Shown here piece by piece: positions 18,527 through 27,527 of a DNA stretch of 51,851 bases (positions are counted from its first letter, which is position 1; each line of letters opens with the position of its first letter). Location of the stretch: the NCBI GenBank assembly GCA_020404105.1, contig JADBWH010000045.1, forward strand, positions 1-51,851, in the 5' to 3' direction. The DNA is from Pseudanabaena sp. M53BS1SP1A06MG (lineage in GTDB: Bacteria > Cyanobacteriota > Cyanobacteriia > Pseudanabaenales > Pseudanabaenaceae). A model generated the notes under the pieces. The model was not told the origin of the DNA. It did not search any database and saw only the letters and a list, made by a program, of their open reading frames with translations. The position numbers were made by a program, and so were the translations under genes.

Positions 18527-18552
18527 AAAATAGGCACAAAGCGCCTCTTTTT
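18525..18552 (+). terminator. Terminator after cdaA-uppS
   Basis: A short aggc/gcct stem with an A-rich left flank and a cttttttattt run on the right. It is directly after the uppS stop. Confidence 0.6.
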
Positions 18553-18733
18553 TATTTGCGATCATTATAAAGGTGCGTCGTAGTATCTTTCTCCAAACAA
18601 CGTGTTTATGATGTGGTCTATCAATGGGACAGGTTAAGGGACAGGATTGCCATCTACCAAAGAGTTTAAACCAATAACTTTGCCACCTTGATCATGCTTT
18701 TTGAAAATTCAACATGAACGAAAACAAATAAAA

Positions 18734-18775
18734 TTGGGAGTAAAATGTCATGAGTTCTTGACATTTTACTCCCAA
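18734..18775. repeat. Perfect 17-bp hairpin with 8-nt loop
   Basis: ttgggagtaaaatgtca (18734-18750) pairs with 18759-18775, with loop tgagttct. It lies between two separately terminated convergent genes, so it is not needed as their terminator and may be a mobile-element end or small-RNA structure. Confidence 0.6.
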
Positions 18776-18837
18776 AAAAGAGAGTTTGGTTTTTAAAATG
18801 TAACTAATTTTACAGATATTTTGTCCCTTACTCATGC

Positions 18838-18870
18838 AAAAAAGATAGAGCGCTTTGTGCACCATCTTTT
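18838..18870 (-). terminator. Terminator of the flavodiiron gene
   Basis: Read on the minus strand, aaaaaagat and gcac flank a small loop and pair with gcgc and atctttttt. It is immediately downstream of the stop codon and ends in a T-run. Confidence 0.6.
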
Positions 18871-20619
18871 TTAGTAATGGTTGCCAATTTTGCGATGGTG
18901 CGCGGCAGTAAGGGCATCGGGTTTAGAAACACGTCCTTCTTCGGCGATCGCATAAATAATCCAGTGATCGGCACATTCCATCCGACTCATAACTTCACAT
19001 TCCATAAAGGCAAGTGCCTCAGTGAGAATCGGTGCACCAGAGTTAGATATTTGCGTCTTCACTCCCTCGAAACGATCTGCCCCAGGAGCAAATCGCTTGA
19101 GGAAATGCTGCATCAATTTGGAATAGTTTCCTTCTTCGAGAACGTTCAAAACAAAACGATCACCTACCTGCATAAACGACTCGATCGCCCGATCCTTCGC
19201 CACAGCAACGGTAAAGCCAAGCGGCTTAAAGCTTGCCTGCGCGACCCAAGAGGCTAACATTGCACTACGAGCACCACCCTTAGCTGCGGAAATAATATAT
19301 AAACCACCTGCTAAGCGCCCCAAAGCTTTATCGAGATCAGCATCGATCGCCTTGAGTTGCTTGATATTTTGTTTACGAGTGAGCAACTGTCCTAAGTCAG
19401 TTCCCGCTTCGTCACAAACCTGATAGGTAGACTCATTAGGATTTTCTCGCACTCGAATAGGTGGAAAAGCATTAACCACACCGAGATCCTTAAAGCGATT
19501 ATTCAATAAATCGATGGAAAAATCTTCGTTACCATGTGGCTCGTACAACCCAATTACTTGCTTTTCGGTTGCGGCTGCTAAGATTGCGCCGATCGCTGTT
19601 TCCACGCGACTATTGGATGCGGGAGGTGTGCATACGACTAAGCCCGAAGCATGACCCACTAGTTCGCGCAATTCCTGCAAATCAATCACCTTGAGATCTG
19701 CCATTTCCACGGCGACACCCGTTTTGGCTATCCCACGACCGATTGCTTGCGATAGGCGATCACAATAGCCATAGTCCGACACATAGCATACCACCACATT
19801 AGTTTCGCCCTTAGTTTGTGCTTGACTCCATTGGCGGTAGTTTTCAGTCAATTCCTTAACGTTGTAGCGCAGCAGGGGACCATGTCCATTAGCAACAATC
19901 TCTGCTTGAGGCAACTCATCCATTCGCTTCATCGCCGAGATGACTGATCGCGCATTGGGAGCCATCAGGCATTCATAGTAAAAGCGGTAGTCGGGCGTAA
20001 TCTTTTGTAAGTCCTCGTCGTAGGTTGCCTCGCTGCAATAGTGCATTCCAAAAATATCGCAAGTATACAAAATTGAGGTGGCATGGTCAAAGGTCATCAT
20101 CGTATCTGGCCAGTGCAGATTCGGTGCATTCACAAACTGTAAAATGTGACCTTTACCGAGATCCACTTGATCGCCATTTTTGACCACTTGCTGTTTAAAA
20201 GGTCGGTTGATCAATTCACTCAGAAACTGTAATGCGACTTTGGTGGCTACGACGGTGACATTGGGGGCAAGTTCTAAAATTTCCTTAACCAGTCCGCTAT
20301 GGTCTGGCTCCGTATGACTGATCACTAAGTAATCAATCTGAGAGGGATCGATCTGTTCCTTAAGAGTTTTAAGGTATAGTTCGCGAAACTTTGCGTGGGA
20401 CGTGTCGACTAGGGCTAATTTTTCGCCACGAATGATATAGGAGTTATAAGTTGTCCCATTTTGTAAGCCAAACTCAATATCAAAGCGATCACGATCCCAA
20501 TCTAGCGATCGAATGGTAGTCGTGTCCGCCGCAATTTCTGAAACCTGCAGGGTCAAGCGACGCTCAATAGGCTTCTCTAATATTTTGCTAATAGATGGAA
20601 TGTCCGTAACAGCTACCAC
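18871..20619 (-). CDS. flv3: Diflavin flavodiiron protein (Flv3-type)
   Basis: Class A flavodiiron proteins use NAD(P)H or photosystem I electrons to reduce O2 to water, protecting PSI. The 582 residues show three domains. First is a metallo-beta-lactamase-like diiron domain (about 30-260) with the ligand motif SHTEPDHSGL plus HWPDTMM, CDIFGMH and NGHGPLLR. Next is a flavodoxin domain (about 270-410). Last is a C-terminal flavin reductase domain (about 430-582). The diiron ligands look intact, which fits Flv3 or Flv2/4 better than Flv1. Similarity of the N-terminus (RSLDWDRDRFDIEFGLQNGT) suggests Flv3. The start is GTG at 20619, preceded by ggaggc. Confidence 0.9.
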   Translation of the reverse strand: MVAVTDIPSISKILEKPIERRLTLQVSEIAADTTTIRSLDWDRDRFDIEFGLQNGTTYNSYIIRGEKLALVDTSHAKFRELYLKTLKEQIDPSQIDYLVISHTEPDHSGLVKEILELAPNVTVVATKVALQFLSELINRPFKQQVVKNGDQVDLGKGHILQFVNAPNLHWPDTMMTFDHATSILYTCDIFGMHYCSEATYDEDLQKITPDYRFYYECLMAPNARSVISAMKRMDELPQAEIVANGHGPLLRYNVKELTENYRQWSQAQTKGETNVVVCYVSDYGYCDRLSQAIGRGIAKTGVAVEMADLKVIDLQELRELVGHASGLVVCTPPASNSRVETAIGAILAAATEKQVIGLYEPHGNEDFSIDLLNNRFKDLGVVNAFPPIRVRENPNESTYQVCDEAGTDLGQLLTRKQNIKQLKAIDADLDKALGRLAGGLYIISAAKGGARSAMLASWVAQASFKPLGFTVAVAKDRAIESFMQVGDRFVLNVLEEGNYSKLMQHFLKRFAPGADRFEGVKTQISNSGAPILTEALAFMECEVMSRMECADHWIIYAIAEEGRVSKPDALTAAHHRKIGNHY

Positions 20620-20761
20620 GCTTTTGCCTCCCTATCTCATTTTTCTTCCTCTAGTCTAATCCCTACTTTTGGACAAGTCCAATTGAATGTACTAATTGAT
20701 ACTATAAGGACAGCGCAAAATTTGGATATTTGCTGGAGATTTATTTATCAAAGCTGCCACT

Positions 20762-21256
20762 ATGTCTGATTTATATGTTTCTTGGGATGAATATCACGCC
20801 AAAATCGAAGGACTGGCAGCCCAAATTTATCAGTCACAATGGGAGTTTGACCAAATTCTCTGTCTGGCAAGGGGGGGCTTACGCATTGGCGATATCTTGT
20901 CGCGGATTTTTGATAAGCCTTTAGCAATTCTCTCGACTTCTTCCTATGGGGGCAAAAATTTTCAAGAACGTGGTGATCTAAAAATTGCCCATAGTATCAC
21001 CATGACTACAGATACCCTCGGTAAGCGGATCTTGTTAGTGGATGATTTGGTGGATTCAGGTGTCACGTTGGCACAAATTCTTGAATGGCTTAAGCAACAT
21101 CCAGAGTTTGCGATTACAGAAGTGCGATCGGCGGTTCTTTGGTTTAAGGCTTGTTCTATAGCTAAGCCCGATTATTATATCGACTTTTTATCCGACAATC
21201 CTTGGATTCATCAGCCTTTTGAGAAATATGAAAAGATTAATCCTAGCGATTTATAA
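20762..21256 (+). CDS. Phosphoribosyltransferase family protein
   Basis: The 164-residue type I phosphoribosyltransferase fold carries the PRPP loop RILLVDDLVDSGVTLAQIL near residues 88-106. It also has the PPi loop region LCLARGGLRIGDIL near 34-47. This resembles xanthine/guanine phosphoribosyltransferases and small uncharacterised cyanobacterial relatives. The purine substrate cannot be read from the sequence. The ATG at 20762 is the first strong start and has ggaga about 27 nt upstream, so translation signals are weak. It is the last housekeeping gene before the accessory island. Confidence 0.85.
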   Translation: MSDLYVSWDEYHAKIEGLAAQIYQSQWEFDQILCLARGGLRIGDILSRIFDKPLAILSTSSYGGKNFQERGDLKIAHSITMTTDTLGKRILLVDDLVDSGVTLAQILEWLKQHPEFAITEVRSAVLWFKACSIAKPDYYIDFLSDNPWIHQPFEKYEKINPSDL

Positions 21257-21324
21257 AATCCCCATTTTTAGTTTGATAATTACTCAAAGCATGAATATAT
21301 AGCATTCCTAAATCATTTGTAGAT

Positions 21325-21399
21325 TTGGTAGTGCTGCAAAGTAATTTTTAGTAATTGTGTTGCGGGCGCGAAGCGCCCGCAACACAATTACATTGCATG
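21325..21399 (+). repeat. Hairpin repeat family, copy A (MITE-like)
   Basis: The flank ttggtagtgctgcaaagtaa leads into a perfect 19-bp stem (21351-21369 with 21373-21391) with a GAA loop, then cattgcatga. The same unit occurs inverted at 40203-40280, and its cattgcatga end recurs at 33849-33869. It sits inside the ISKra4 transposase remnant. Confidence 0.75.
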
Positions 21400-21750
21400 A
21401 CCACCCTATATGGTTTGTGGAAGTACACCCTGCAAATAGGTTAATAGCCTGCTCAACATCACCTTGCCATAGCAAATCTTCAGCCTTATCTAGACGATGC
21501 AAAGAACCGCCAACAGCGTAAAGATGTTCTTTCAAATGATACCAGTCCAATATTTCAAACCTTTGCTCTGATGTTGCTATGACCGCAAATAAGTTCCAGA
21601 TCCCGTCATGCCCATCACCCAAACAAGAGAATATTTCTGCCAATGGTTGTTTTTGTACCCAATCGACTAAACCTTGATTATTAAGAAAATAAGCTGCTAC
21701 TGTTCCTTGAGCATTTACCGCTTTGTAATCTTTCCACTCACACTTTTTTC
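21400..21750 (-). pseudogene. ISKra4 family transposase fragment
   Basis: On the minus strand, CEWKDYKAVNAQGTVAAYF, CLGDGHDGIWNLF, RFEILDWYHLKEHLY and DKAEDLLWQGDVEQAINL match the central part of ISKra4 transposases. The reading frame extends upstream of the ATG at 21643. The N-terminus and C-terminus are missing. At the 3' side the coding match ends at the MITE-like hairpin, and the last residues before the stop come from the hairpin itself. Confidence 0.75.
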
Positions 21751-21754
21751 ATTT

Positions 21755-22024
21755 CTCGATGCGATACCCACCAGCATTAGTTATCGGGTTACGGCGATGG
21801 TGATTCCTATAGACTCGGAAATCTTGGTTCAGAGACAGCGTTGTGGCAGGTTTATTTTAGCCACTAATATTCTTGATTCCTTACAATTTACGGCTGATGA
21901 TGCTTTACGGGAATATAAGGCTCAGCAGGTCACTGAGCGTGGCTTTCGTTTCCTCAAAGACCCTTCCTCTGCCTGTTTCGTAATTGTTTTTCCCCTTCCA
22001 TTACGAGCGGAATGTGGTTTTTAA
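21755..22024 (+). pseudogene. IS1634-type transposase C-terminal fragment
   Basis: The plus strand encodes RCGRFILATNILD, ADDALREYKAQQVTERGFRF and LKDP. These are the blocks found near the C-terminus of IS1634-family (DUF4277-linked) transposases. After LKDP the frame degenerates. Nothing of the catalytic N-terminal part is left. Confidence 0.65.
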
Positions 22025-22083
22025 AATTGTCGTTCAAAATTTAGATCTTATGCTTTTTAAGTGTTGGTATCGTAAAAACTTGA

Positions 22084-22344
22084 AAACTTGATTATCAGAC
22101 TCGGGCAAAAAGCGCGAGATATGCGGACGCATTTAATCATCTTTACTCAACGCCCCTAATTAAAATTTTGGAGTACGCAAAAGAAAAAGATTGTTTCATT
22201 ACCGCTAGTCAGGTTAAGTCTGGTATCCGATTATTCCGTGATAGTCCTGTTAGCGAAATTCGCTCATATTTTCAATGGCTTGCTGATCGCCAGTATGGGA
22301 TTGTCAGAGGCGAAGCTGATACGCTTGAATTTTCTGCACAGTAG
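22084..22344 (+). pseudogene. C-terminal remnant of an unidentified protein
   Basis: A stop-to-stop frame of 86 codons reads ARYADAFNHLYSTPLIKIL, ITASQVKSGIRLFRDS and YFQWLADRQYGIVRGEADT. It has ordered, protein-like composition and no good start codon. It loosely recalls the C-terminal part of plasmid primase/helicase-type proteins, but I do not recognise it with confidence. It lies 4 bp from the stop of the convergent DUF6398 gene. Confidence 0.4.
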
Positions 22345-22348
22345 ATTT

Positions 22349-22876
22349 TTAGTCATCTCCAATTTTGGCTTCTGGAAGGTAAGGAATCATACCCTTACGA
22401 AATGCCTCTTCTTGAATTGCGCGGGGTGCTTGGCGAGCATCTATCAGAAAACCGTTGACCGAAATCATCCAAGAAAGAATGTTGTCATCTACCCGACTGG
22501 GAAGACACCAAGTTGGATCCATTTGATGGATCTTCATTAAATCGCGAATTTGTTTTGACTTTGCCTGCCCTGTACTCTGGCTCACCCCAAAGCCTTGATA
22601 AATTTCAGTTGCCTTCATGTGCGGCGTTTGAGATGGGTCAAACAAGAAATTGACCATTCCGAGGGCATGAACGATCCCACAAGCCCAAGTATCTGCTTTT
22701 CCGCTTGTTAGGGGTGAAGGTCGTTTGCGACAAAGAGCCGCCGTAAGATAGCGACATTGCTGGGCATATTCATCATTGAGATGGCTCAGGCAAAAGTTAT
22801 CCGTGAGGCTGGTAATCTCCACAAATTTTGCCCGCATTGTTTCGGGAACAGATTGTGATTTGGTTGCCTTTGACAT
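22349..22876 (-). CDS. DUF6398 domain protein
   Basis: The 175-residue protein consists almost wholly of one conserved domain. FVEITSLTDNFCLSHLNDEY is followed by LCRKRPSPLTSGKADTWACG, then GMVNFLFDPSQTPHM and the FGVSQSTGQAKSKQI segment, which looks like a helix-turn-helix. This matches DUF6398, which is of unknown function and often found beside mobile or SEC-C-containing genes. No catalytic residues are evident. It is the outermost intact gene of the island, transcribed in the same direction as the helicase, 304 bp downstream of it. Confidence 0.75.
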   Translation of the reverse strand: MSKATKSQSVPETMRAKFVEITSLTDNFCLSHLNDEYAQQCRYLTAALCRKRPSPLTSGKADTWACGIVHALGMVNFLFDPSQTPHMKATEIYQGFGVSQSTGQAKSKQIRDLMKIHQMDPTWCLPSRVDDNILSWMISVNGFLIDARQAPRAIQEEAFRKGMIPYLPEAKIGDD

Positions 22877-23180
22877 TAGCTTTGACTGAGTGTTGAAGAA
22901 TACTTAAACAATAAAATCCTGAACATAGTTGATTAGACTTTGGACAAGATTGACGCAAAAAAAGATAGATTTTAAGCAGAAAAGGATAATAACAGTTTTA
23001 GCCTAAAACAAATCATCAACCCAAAAGTCATTATCATTATATTGTCGGACTAACCCGTTCATTAATTTGACAAAATTTAACCGCAACAAAGTAAAACAAA
23101 AAAATCTGAGTGGGCGATCGCTAGATTTTTTGTCCAAGGGGGAATCCAAAGGGGGAATTCCCATTTAAAAATTTTGATTA
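22877..23180. other. Intergenic gap inside the island
   Basis: A 304-bp AT-rich spacer between the helicase and the DUF6398 gene. It has one HIP1 site (gggcgatcgc near 23113). No gene, clear terminator or repeat was seen. Confidence 0.5.
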
Positions 23181-26100
23181 TTACAGTCTGAGGAGTAGAG
23201 CATCTAGCGATATTTGTAAGCTTGAGGCTTTAGCGTTATCGATCGCCAATAGATTTAGGTTGTTCGTATCCGCTACTAACTGAGCAACAAAGGCATCATG
23301 AGCAAGTTTTGCTTTTTCCCCAGTCGTGTAGTCCTTGAGTAATTTTTGAACTAGCTTTGAATGTTTACAGGAATTAAGCTTCTTGAGTGTTTCAGTAACA
23401 TCTTGACGAGATATACCTTGCGGAAAGCTAGACAATAGGGCAACTCGCTTTTTAATCTTGCTGAGTCGTTCAGAATCGACATTGATATTGGCGAAGGTAT
23501 CGACTTGGGCTAAGTCAGTTGATAGATGCTGCTTGAGTTTTACTAGTTGTTTGTAAAGGTTGTTTGCTGAGGTGAGTAAATGATTAGCGGCAATTACTTC
23601 GCTCACTTCAGGCGTATTAAAGGCAGTGGCGATCGCTACCCCATAGGCATCACGCTCACCTGTGTGATCGTTCCAGAAAATATGCTGTTCTTGTTCGGCA
23701 ATTACTGCGCCATTGGGGTCAAAATATTTGACTGTTAAACCTGTTAAAGCCTGTGGTTCAGTTTTTTTATCGCTACTTTGCCCTAATGTGATCGCATTAG
23801 CTTGATAGTCTTGACCTAGCTCAGCAATTCGTTTACTTAAGTCCTCCGCATACAAAATTTCTTGATGGGTATACAGGTCATGGGAATTTTCTTGCTGGCG
23901 ATAGACTTCTTCTTGCAGATTGATATGCTCCATGTTTCGAGACTTGGCAAGACTTTGAATGAAGTCTACATACCCTGGCAAGATGGGATCGTCAAAAAGA
24001 GTGTCACCATAAACTGAAGCGCCCAGAGTATTTGCATCGGTGACATTAGCAATCTCACCGTCTGGATTTGCCAGATCGCCAACAAGTTTTTTGTTGAGAT
24101 TTTTGAGGCGGCTTGCTTGTCTTAATAGCTGACTTTCACTGTTGGCATAGTAAATGACAATGTTTTCGGCTTTGTGCTGCTTAGGTCTGTCAATCCGTCC
24201 GATACGTTGCTCTAGAGTCATGGGATTCCAAGGCAGGTCGATATTAATTAAATAGTCAGCATCTTGGAGGTTTTGACCGACTGAGAGTGTTTCTGAACCG
24301 ATTAGTACCATGACCTCATCGGATGGACTGGGGCGATCGCTAGGATTTTTGCAAGTGGCAACAGGGGCAAAGAGTCGAAATAGCTGTTGACGCTTAATAC
24401 CGTTAGTTGGGCGATTGTATTTGATGAAGTTATGGGGGGCAAATTGAAGGGGACGAGTTGCGTTTTCGGGAAAGTAGGTTTTTGTGGAACCGATCGCCAT
24501 ACCGATACCTTGACTAGCGATCGCACTGTCCCTAGACATATGCAAATAGTAATCAAGGACAGTATCGGAAAAGGTGGAAATCAGTAATACTTTTTTGCCT
24601 TGGCTAATTAAGTTTTTGACTTGCTGCGTTACCTGTTCGCGTTTGTGGTCTTTGAGAAACTCATCAGCAAGCAAATTTTGGATCTGCTCCATCTGCTTTA
24701 AATCCTGTTCACAGGCGGCGAGCATCAGGTCATAGATTTGTTTAGCTTTTTCAGGATGATCGATGAGAGCATCAGTTGCTCTATCAATTTGGTTGCAAAG
24801 CTGTTGACGCTTAGTTTCTTTGCTAGTTTCAGGATCGTTATTTTCCTCCTCCTCCTCTTCTTCATAGTCTTCATCTTCCATGAAGAAATCTGCCTCATAG
24901 TTGAGTTGATAATCAAGTTCTATCTTTGTTTGTTTGCTAAAGCCGTAATGTTCAAGAAGAAAGTTATTTAACCCTTCAGCAGTGGGAGCATCAGCAATTT
25001 TTGCTAAGCGATCGCTCATTAATTTAATTCGCATCCTGAAATTAACAATGGTGCGGCGAAGAGCATACATACTTGATTCAGCACGTTGCAGGAAAAAACG
25101 TCTTTGATTTTTGAGTAGCGATCGCTGTTCGGCTGTACCTGTGAAATAGCGCAATGGATCAGCAAAGGGGATATAGAGACTCGTCTCAAACTGAGTGAAG
25201 ATCTGCTCTAGGGCTTGCTCGGTACTTGGTTCAAACTGGACAGGTAGCCACTCGGCAAGACGTTTAGCATAGACATTCATTTCGGGCATTGCCTCGCGCA
25301 ACATCTGGCGAGTCCGTTGCAAAAAGAGTTGTTTATAGACGCGGCGAAATAGGTCGGTTTGATCGGTGAACTGTTCAACCCCACTTTCACGACTGGCAAA
25401 CCATTGTGAAACTTCAGCAGGAAAGCCAACTTCTTTAAAGCCTTCAAGACGGGTTAAGAATGGACTGAGAATGTTGTAAATATCCTCGCGGCGATTATTC
25501 CAAGGCGTAGCAGTTAGTAATAGAAATTGTCTCTGTTTGCCATTGCGTTGATCTTGCTCACGGATTTGTAAACAGGTCTTATGGATGCGGTTGTTAAAGT
25601 TACGGATGCCTTCGTGAGCCTCATCAATGATTACCAAATCTGCGCCTTCAAAGCGATTGAACTCCTCTACAAATTTGCTTCCCTTTCGGCTCATTAGGTT
25701 TTTGTTAAATAGTTCATAGTCCTTACGGCGAAAACCTAGCTCAGACATTTCTCGTTCCCAGTTTGACCAGAGCTTTTGAGCCGCCACGATCGCAATTTTT
25801 GCTTGTCCGCATTGTTGTTCTTTTTGCTCTCGATAGAGATAGGCAACAGCAGCCGCTAAGCGAGTTTTGCCAAGTCCGACGGCATCGGCACAGACCGCAA
25901 CCCCAAAGTCTTGCATTACCCTCAGACAATGCTGTGCGCCTGACTTTTGATGTTCATAGAGAATACTTTGGTTGATTAACTCATCGAGATAACTGTCCTG
26001 CTTGACCCGAAATTGGTTGGGGCGTTGTTTTGCCATCCAATAGAGAAAGTCATTAGGTGTGCCATATTCACCTGCGAGGATTTTTTCAATTGCCTCTTTA

Positions 26101-27446
26101 AAGCCAAGGATTTCAGGAAACTCAGGAACTTTAACAATATTGCTAACTTTGGGCGCGATCGCAGGATTAACTTTGTACTCTTCGCCTTTTTTATCCCTGA
26201 CTCGAAAATCATTAAGAGTCTGAGGGGGATGATCTGCCGAGACTGCAACATCTGCTTTGATTAAGTCCTGAGTTTGGTCTGTAATCTTGACTTTGACTAG
26301 CGGATCGTCAATGACCGTAACTTGGGTAACTTGATCGAGGTTATCGCCAGTAATCTCGACTTTGGTAGTTTCACCAGAGGGCAACTGATCGGGGCTAATG
26401 GTTTTAATATTGGGCTTTTGGAATTGGGCGCGGCGATCGCGTTCGGCGCGGACTTGTTGCAAAAATTCCAAACTGATGTCAAAAGCTAGATCTTGACGAT
26501 GCCATTCTTGATCGAATTGTTGGATGCTTTGAGCGATCGCCTCACGATCTAAATCATCCCAAGAATATAAAAAGGTGACGCTCTCAGCATTGCGAGAATG
26601 GGCAGCACGGGTGAAGTTGTCTGAGCCTTCATGGAGAATGTGGTTATCGAGGGAATCGCTAAAGATACCTGTTTTTTTGTGATAAACGGTGAAAGCTTGA
26701 TCCATTTTGATCAGCTTAATTTGCAAAAACTCTAAACGGACAAGCTCCGCCAAAATCTCAGTATGGCTAAAGATGCTATCAGCAAGTCCTTTTAAAAATT
26801 CTTGGATTGTCCGTTGAGCAAATTTGGCTCGATAGTCGGGGTCTTGTAATTTTTCAAGTTCATTGAGATCAGACTTTTTAGAAAAGCCTTGCCAATCCAT
26901 TAGTAATAGGATTTTGCCATCGGTTTGAATGATTGATTGTAGTGGCTCTTCATAAAATTTGAGGATACCACTGTCAAAGTTATAGGTGGATCGTCGATAA
27001 ATAACGCTGCGCTCTAACATCTGGGCGATCGCAATATTATATTTTGCTAATTCATCGGGTAAGTTATAGCGGCGTTGAATGCCTTTGATCGCTCTGAGGC
27101 TACCTTCTAGTAATGCTGGTTCTTTGGTAACGCGATCGCGATTTAGGAACTTCTCAATGCTTTTGATATTGCCAATTCTTAGTAAGCTCGTGCTAGGGAT
27201 ATCCCCTTGTTTTTTGGGGAGATAGTAATAAATTTTTGCGTCTTGTAGGTCAATGCGAACGACAATATGGGTGTCTTTTTTGCTGCCTAGCCCGAAGAAT
27301 GAGGCGATGTTTTTGAGTAGGCTATCAGCGTCACGGTGTTTGAAAACTAGCCAATATTGGTTGTCTAGCCCTTTTATCGGACTACCTTGGGGCGAATAGT
27401 AGGGGCGCTCTTTGCGGATGAGATCTGCGATAATATTGTCTAGCAT
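23181..27446 (-). CDS. PLD-nuclease / IPT-TIG-like / SNF2 helicase fusion protein
   Basis: The 1421-residue protein is built for DNA translocation and probably cleavage. Residues about 100-330 resemble a phospholipase D-type nuclease domain, with an HxK motif (VYHKKTG, His256/Lys258) and GSDNFTR (274-280). Residues about 345-425 (IKTISPDQLPSGETTKVEI) look like an IPT/TIG immunoglobulin-like domain. A superfamily 2 helicase follows: Walker A ADAVGLGKTRLAA (521-528), DEAH in LVIIDEAHEG (608-611) and LLLTATPWNNR (642-652). Motifs V/VI are GSETLSVGQNLQDADYLIN and QRIGRIDRP. An acidic run (EDYEEEEEEENND) lies in the middle. Probable role: the helicase-nuclease arm of a restriction-like defence system with the neighbouring methyltransferase. 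Confidence 0.85.
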   Translation of the reverse strand: MLDNIIADLIRKERPYYSPQGSPIKGLDNQYWLVFKHRDADSLLKNIASFFGLGSKKDTHIVVRIDLQDAKIYYYLPKKQGDIPSTSLLRIGNIKSIEKFLNRDRVTKEPALLEGSLRAIKGIQRRYNLPDELAKYNIAIAQMLERSVIYRRSTYNFDSGILKFYEEPLQSIIQTDGKILLLMDWQGFSKKSDLNELEKLQDPDYRAKFAQRTIQEFLKGLADSIFSHTEILAELVRLEFLQIKLIKMDQAFTVYHKKTGIFSDSLDNHILHEGSDNFTRAAHSRNAESVTFLYSWDDLDREAIAQSIQQFDQEWHRQDLAFDISLEFLQQVRAERDRRAQFQKPNIKTISPDQLPSGETTKVEITGDNLDQVTQVTVIDDPLVKVKITDQTQDLIKADVAVSADHPPQTLNDFRVRDKKGEEYKVNPAIAPKVSNIVKVPEFPEILGFKEAIEKILAGEYGTPNDFLYWMAKQRPNQFRVKQDSYLDELINQSILYEHQKSGAQHCLRVMQDFGVAVCADAVGLGKTRLAAAVAYLYREQKEQQCGQAKIAIVAAQKLWSNWEREMSELGFRRKDYELFNKNLMSRKGSKFVEEFNRFEGADLVIIDEAHEGIRNFNNRIHKTCLQIREQDQRNGKQRQFLLLTATPWNNRREDIYNILSPFLTRLEGFKEVGFPAEVSQWFASRESGVEQFTDQTDLFRRVYKQLFLQRTRQMLREAMPEMNVYAKRLAEWLPVQFEPSTEQALEQIFTQFETSLYIPFADPLRYFTGTAEQRSLLKNQRRFFLQRAESSMYALRRTIVNFRMRIKLMSDRLAKIADAPTAEGLNNFLLEHYGFSKQTKIELDYQLNYEADFFMEDEDYEEEEEEENNDPETSKETKRQQLCNQIDRATDALIDHPEKAKQIYDLMLAACEQDLKQMEQIQNLLADEFLKDHKREQVTQQVKNLISQGKKVLLISTFSDTVLDYYLHMSRDSAIASQGIGMAIGSTKTYFPENATRPLQFAPHNFIKYNRPTNGIKRQQLFRLFAPVATCKNPSDRPSPSDEVMVLIGSETLSVGQNLQDADYLINIDLPWNPMTLEQRIGRIDRPKQHKAENIVIYYANSESQLLRQASRLKNLNKKLVGDLANPDGEIANVTDANTLGASVYGDTLFDDPILPGYVDFIQSLAKSRNMEHINLQEEVYRQQENSHDLYTHQEILYAEDLSKRIAELGQDYQANAITLGQSSDKKTEPQALTGLTVKYFDPNGAVIAEQEQHIFWNDHTGERDAYGVAIATAFNTPEVSEVIAANHLLTSANNLYKQLVKLKQHLSTDLAQVDTFANINVDSERLSKIKKRVALLSSFPQGISRQDVTETLKKLNSCKHSKLVQKLLKDYTTGEKAKLAHDAFVAQLVADTNNLNLLAIDNAKASSLQISLDALLLRL

Positions 27447-27527
27447 TAGCTAAAAATCTCTATAAAAATTTGCTGTAGAATTTTCAAAGTTAAGATGAAA
27501 TTATAGTTGCTCAGGAGGGTACATATA

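Larger units (their letters stand above)
18553..18870. other. Intergenic region between convergent genes
   Basis: No coding frame is recognised here. It holds a 17-bp perfect hairpin (18734-18775) and the palindromic terminator next to the flavodiiron gene. The stretch with atgggacaggttaagggaca near 18623 looks like decayed sequence of unknown origin. Confidence 0.5.
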
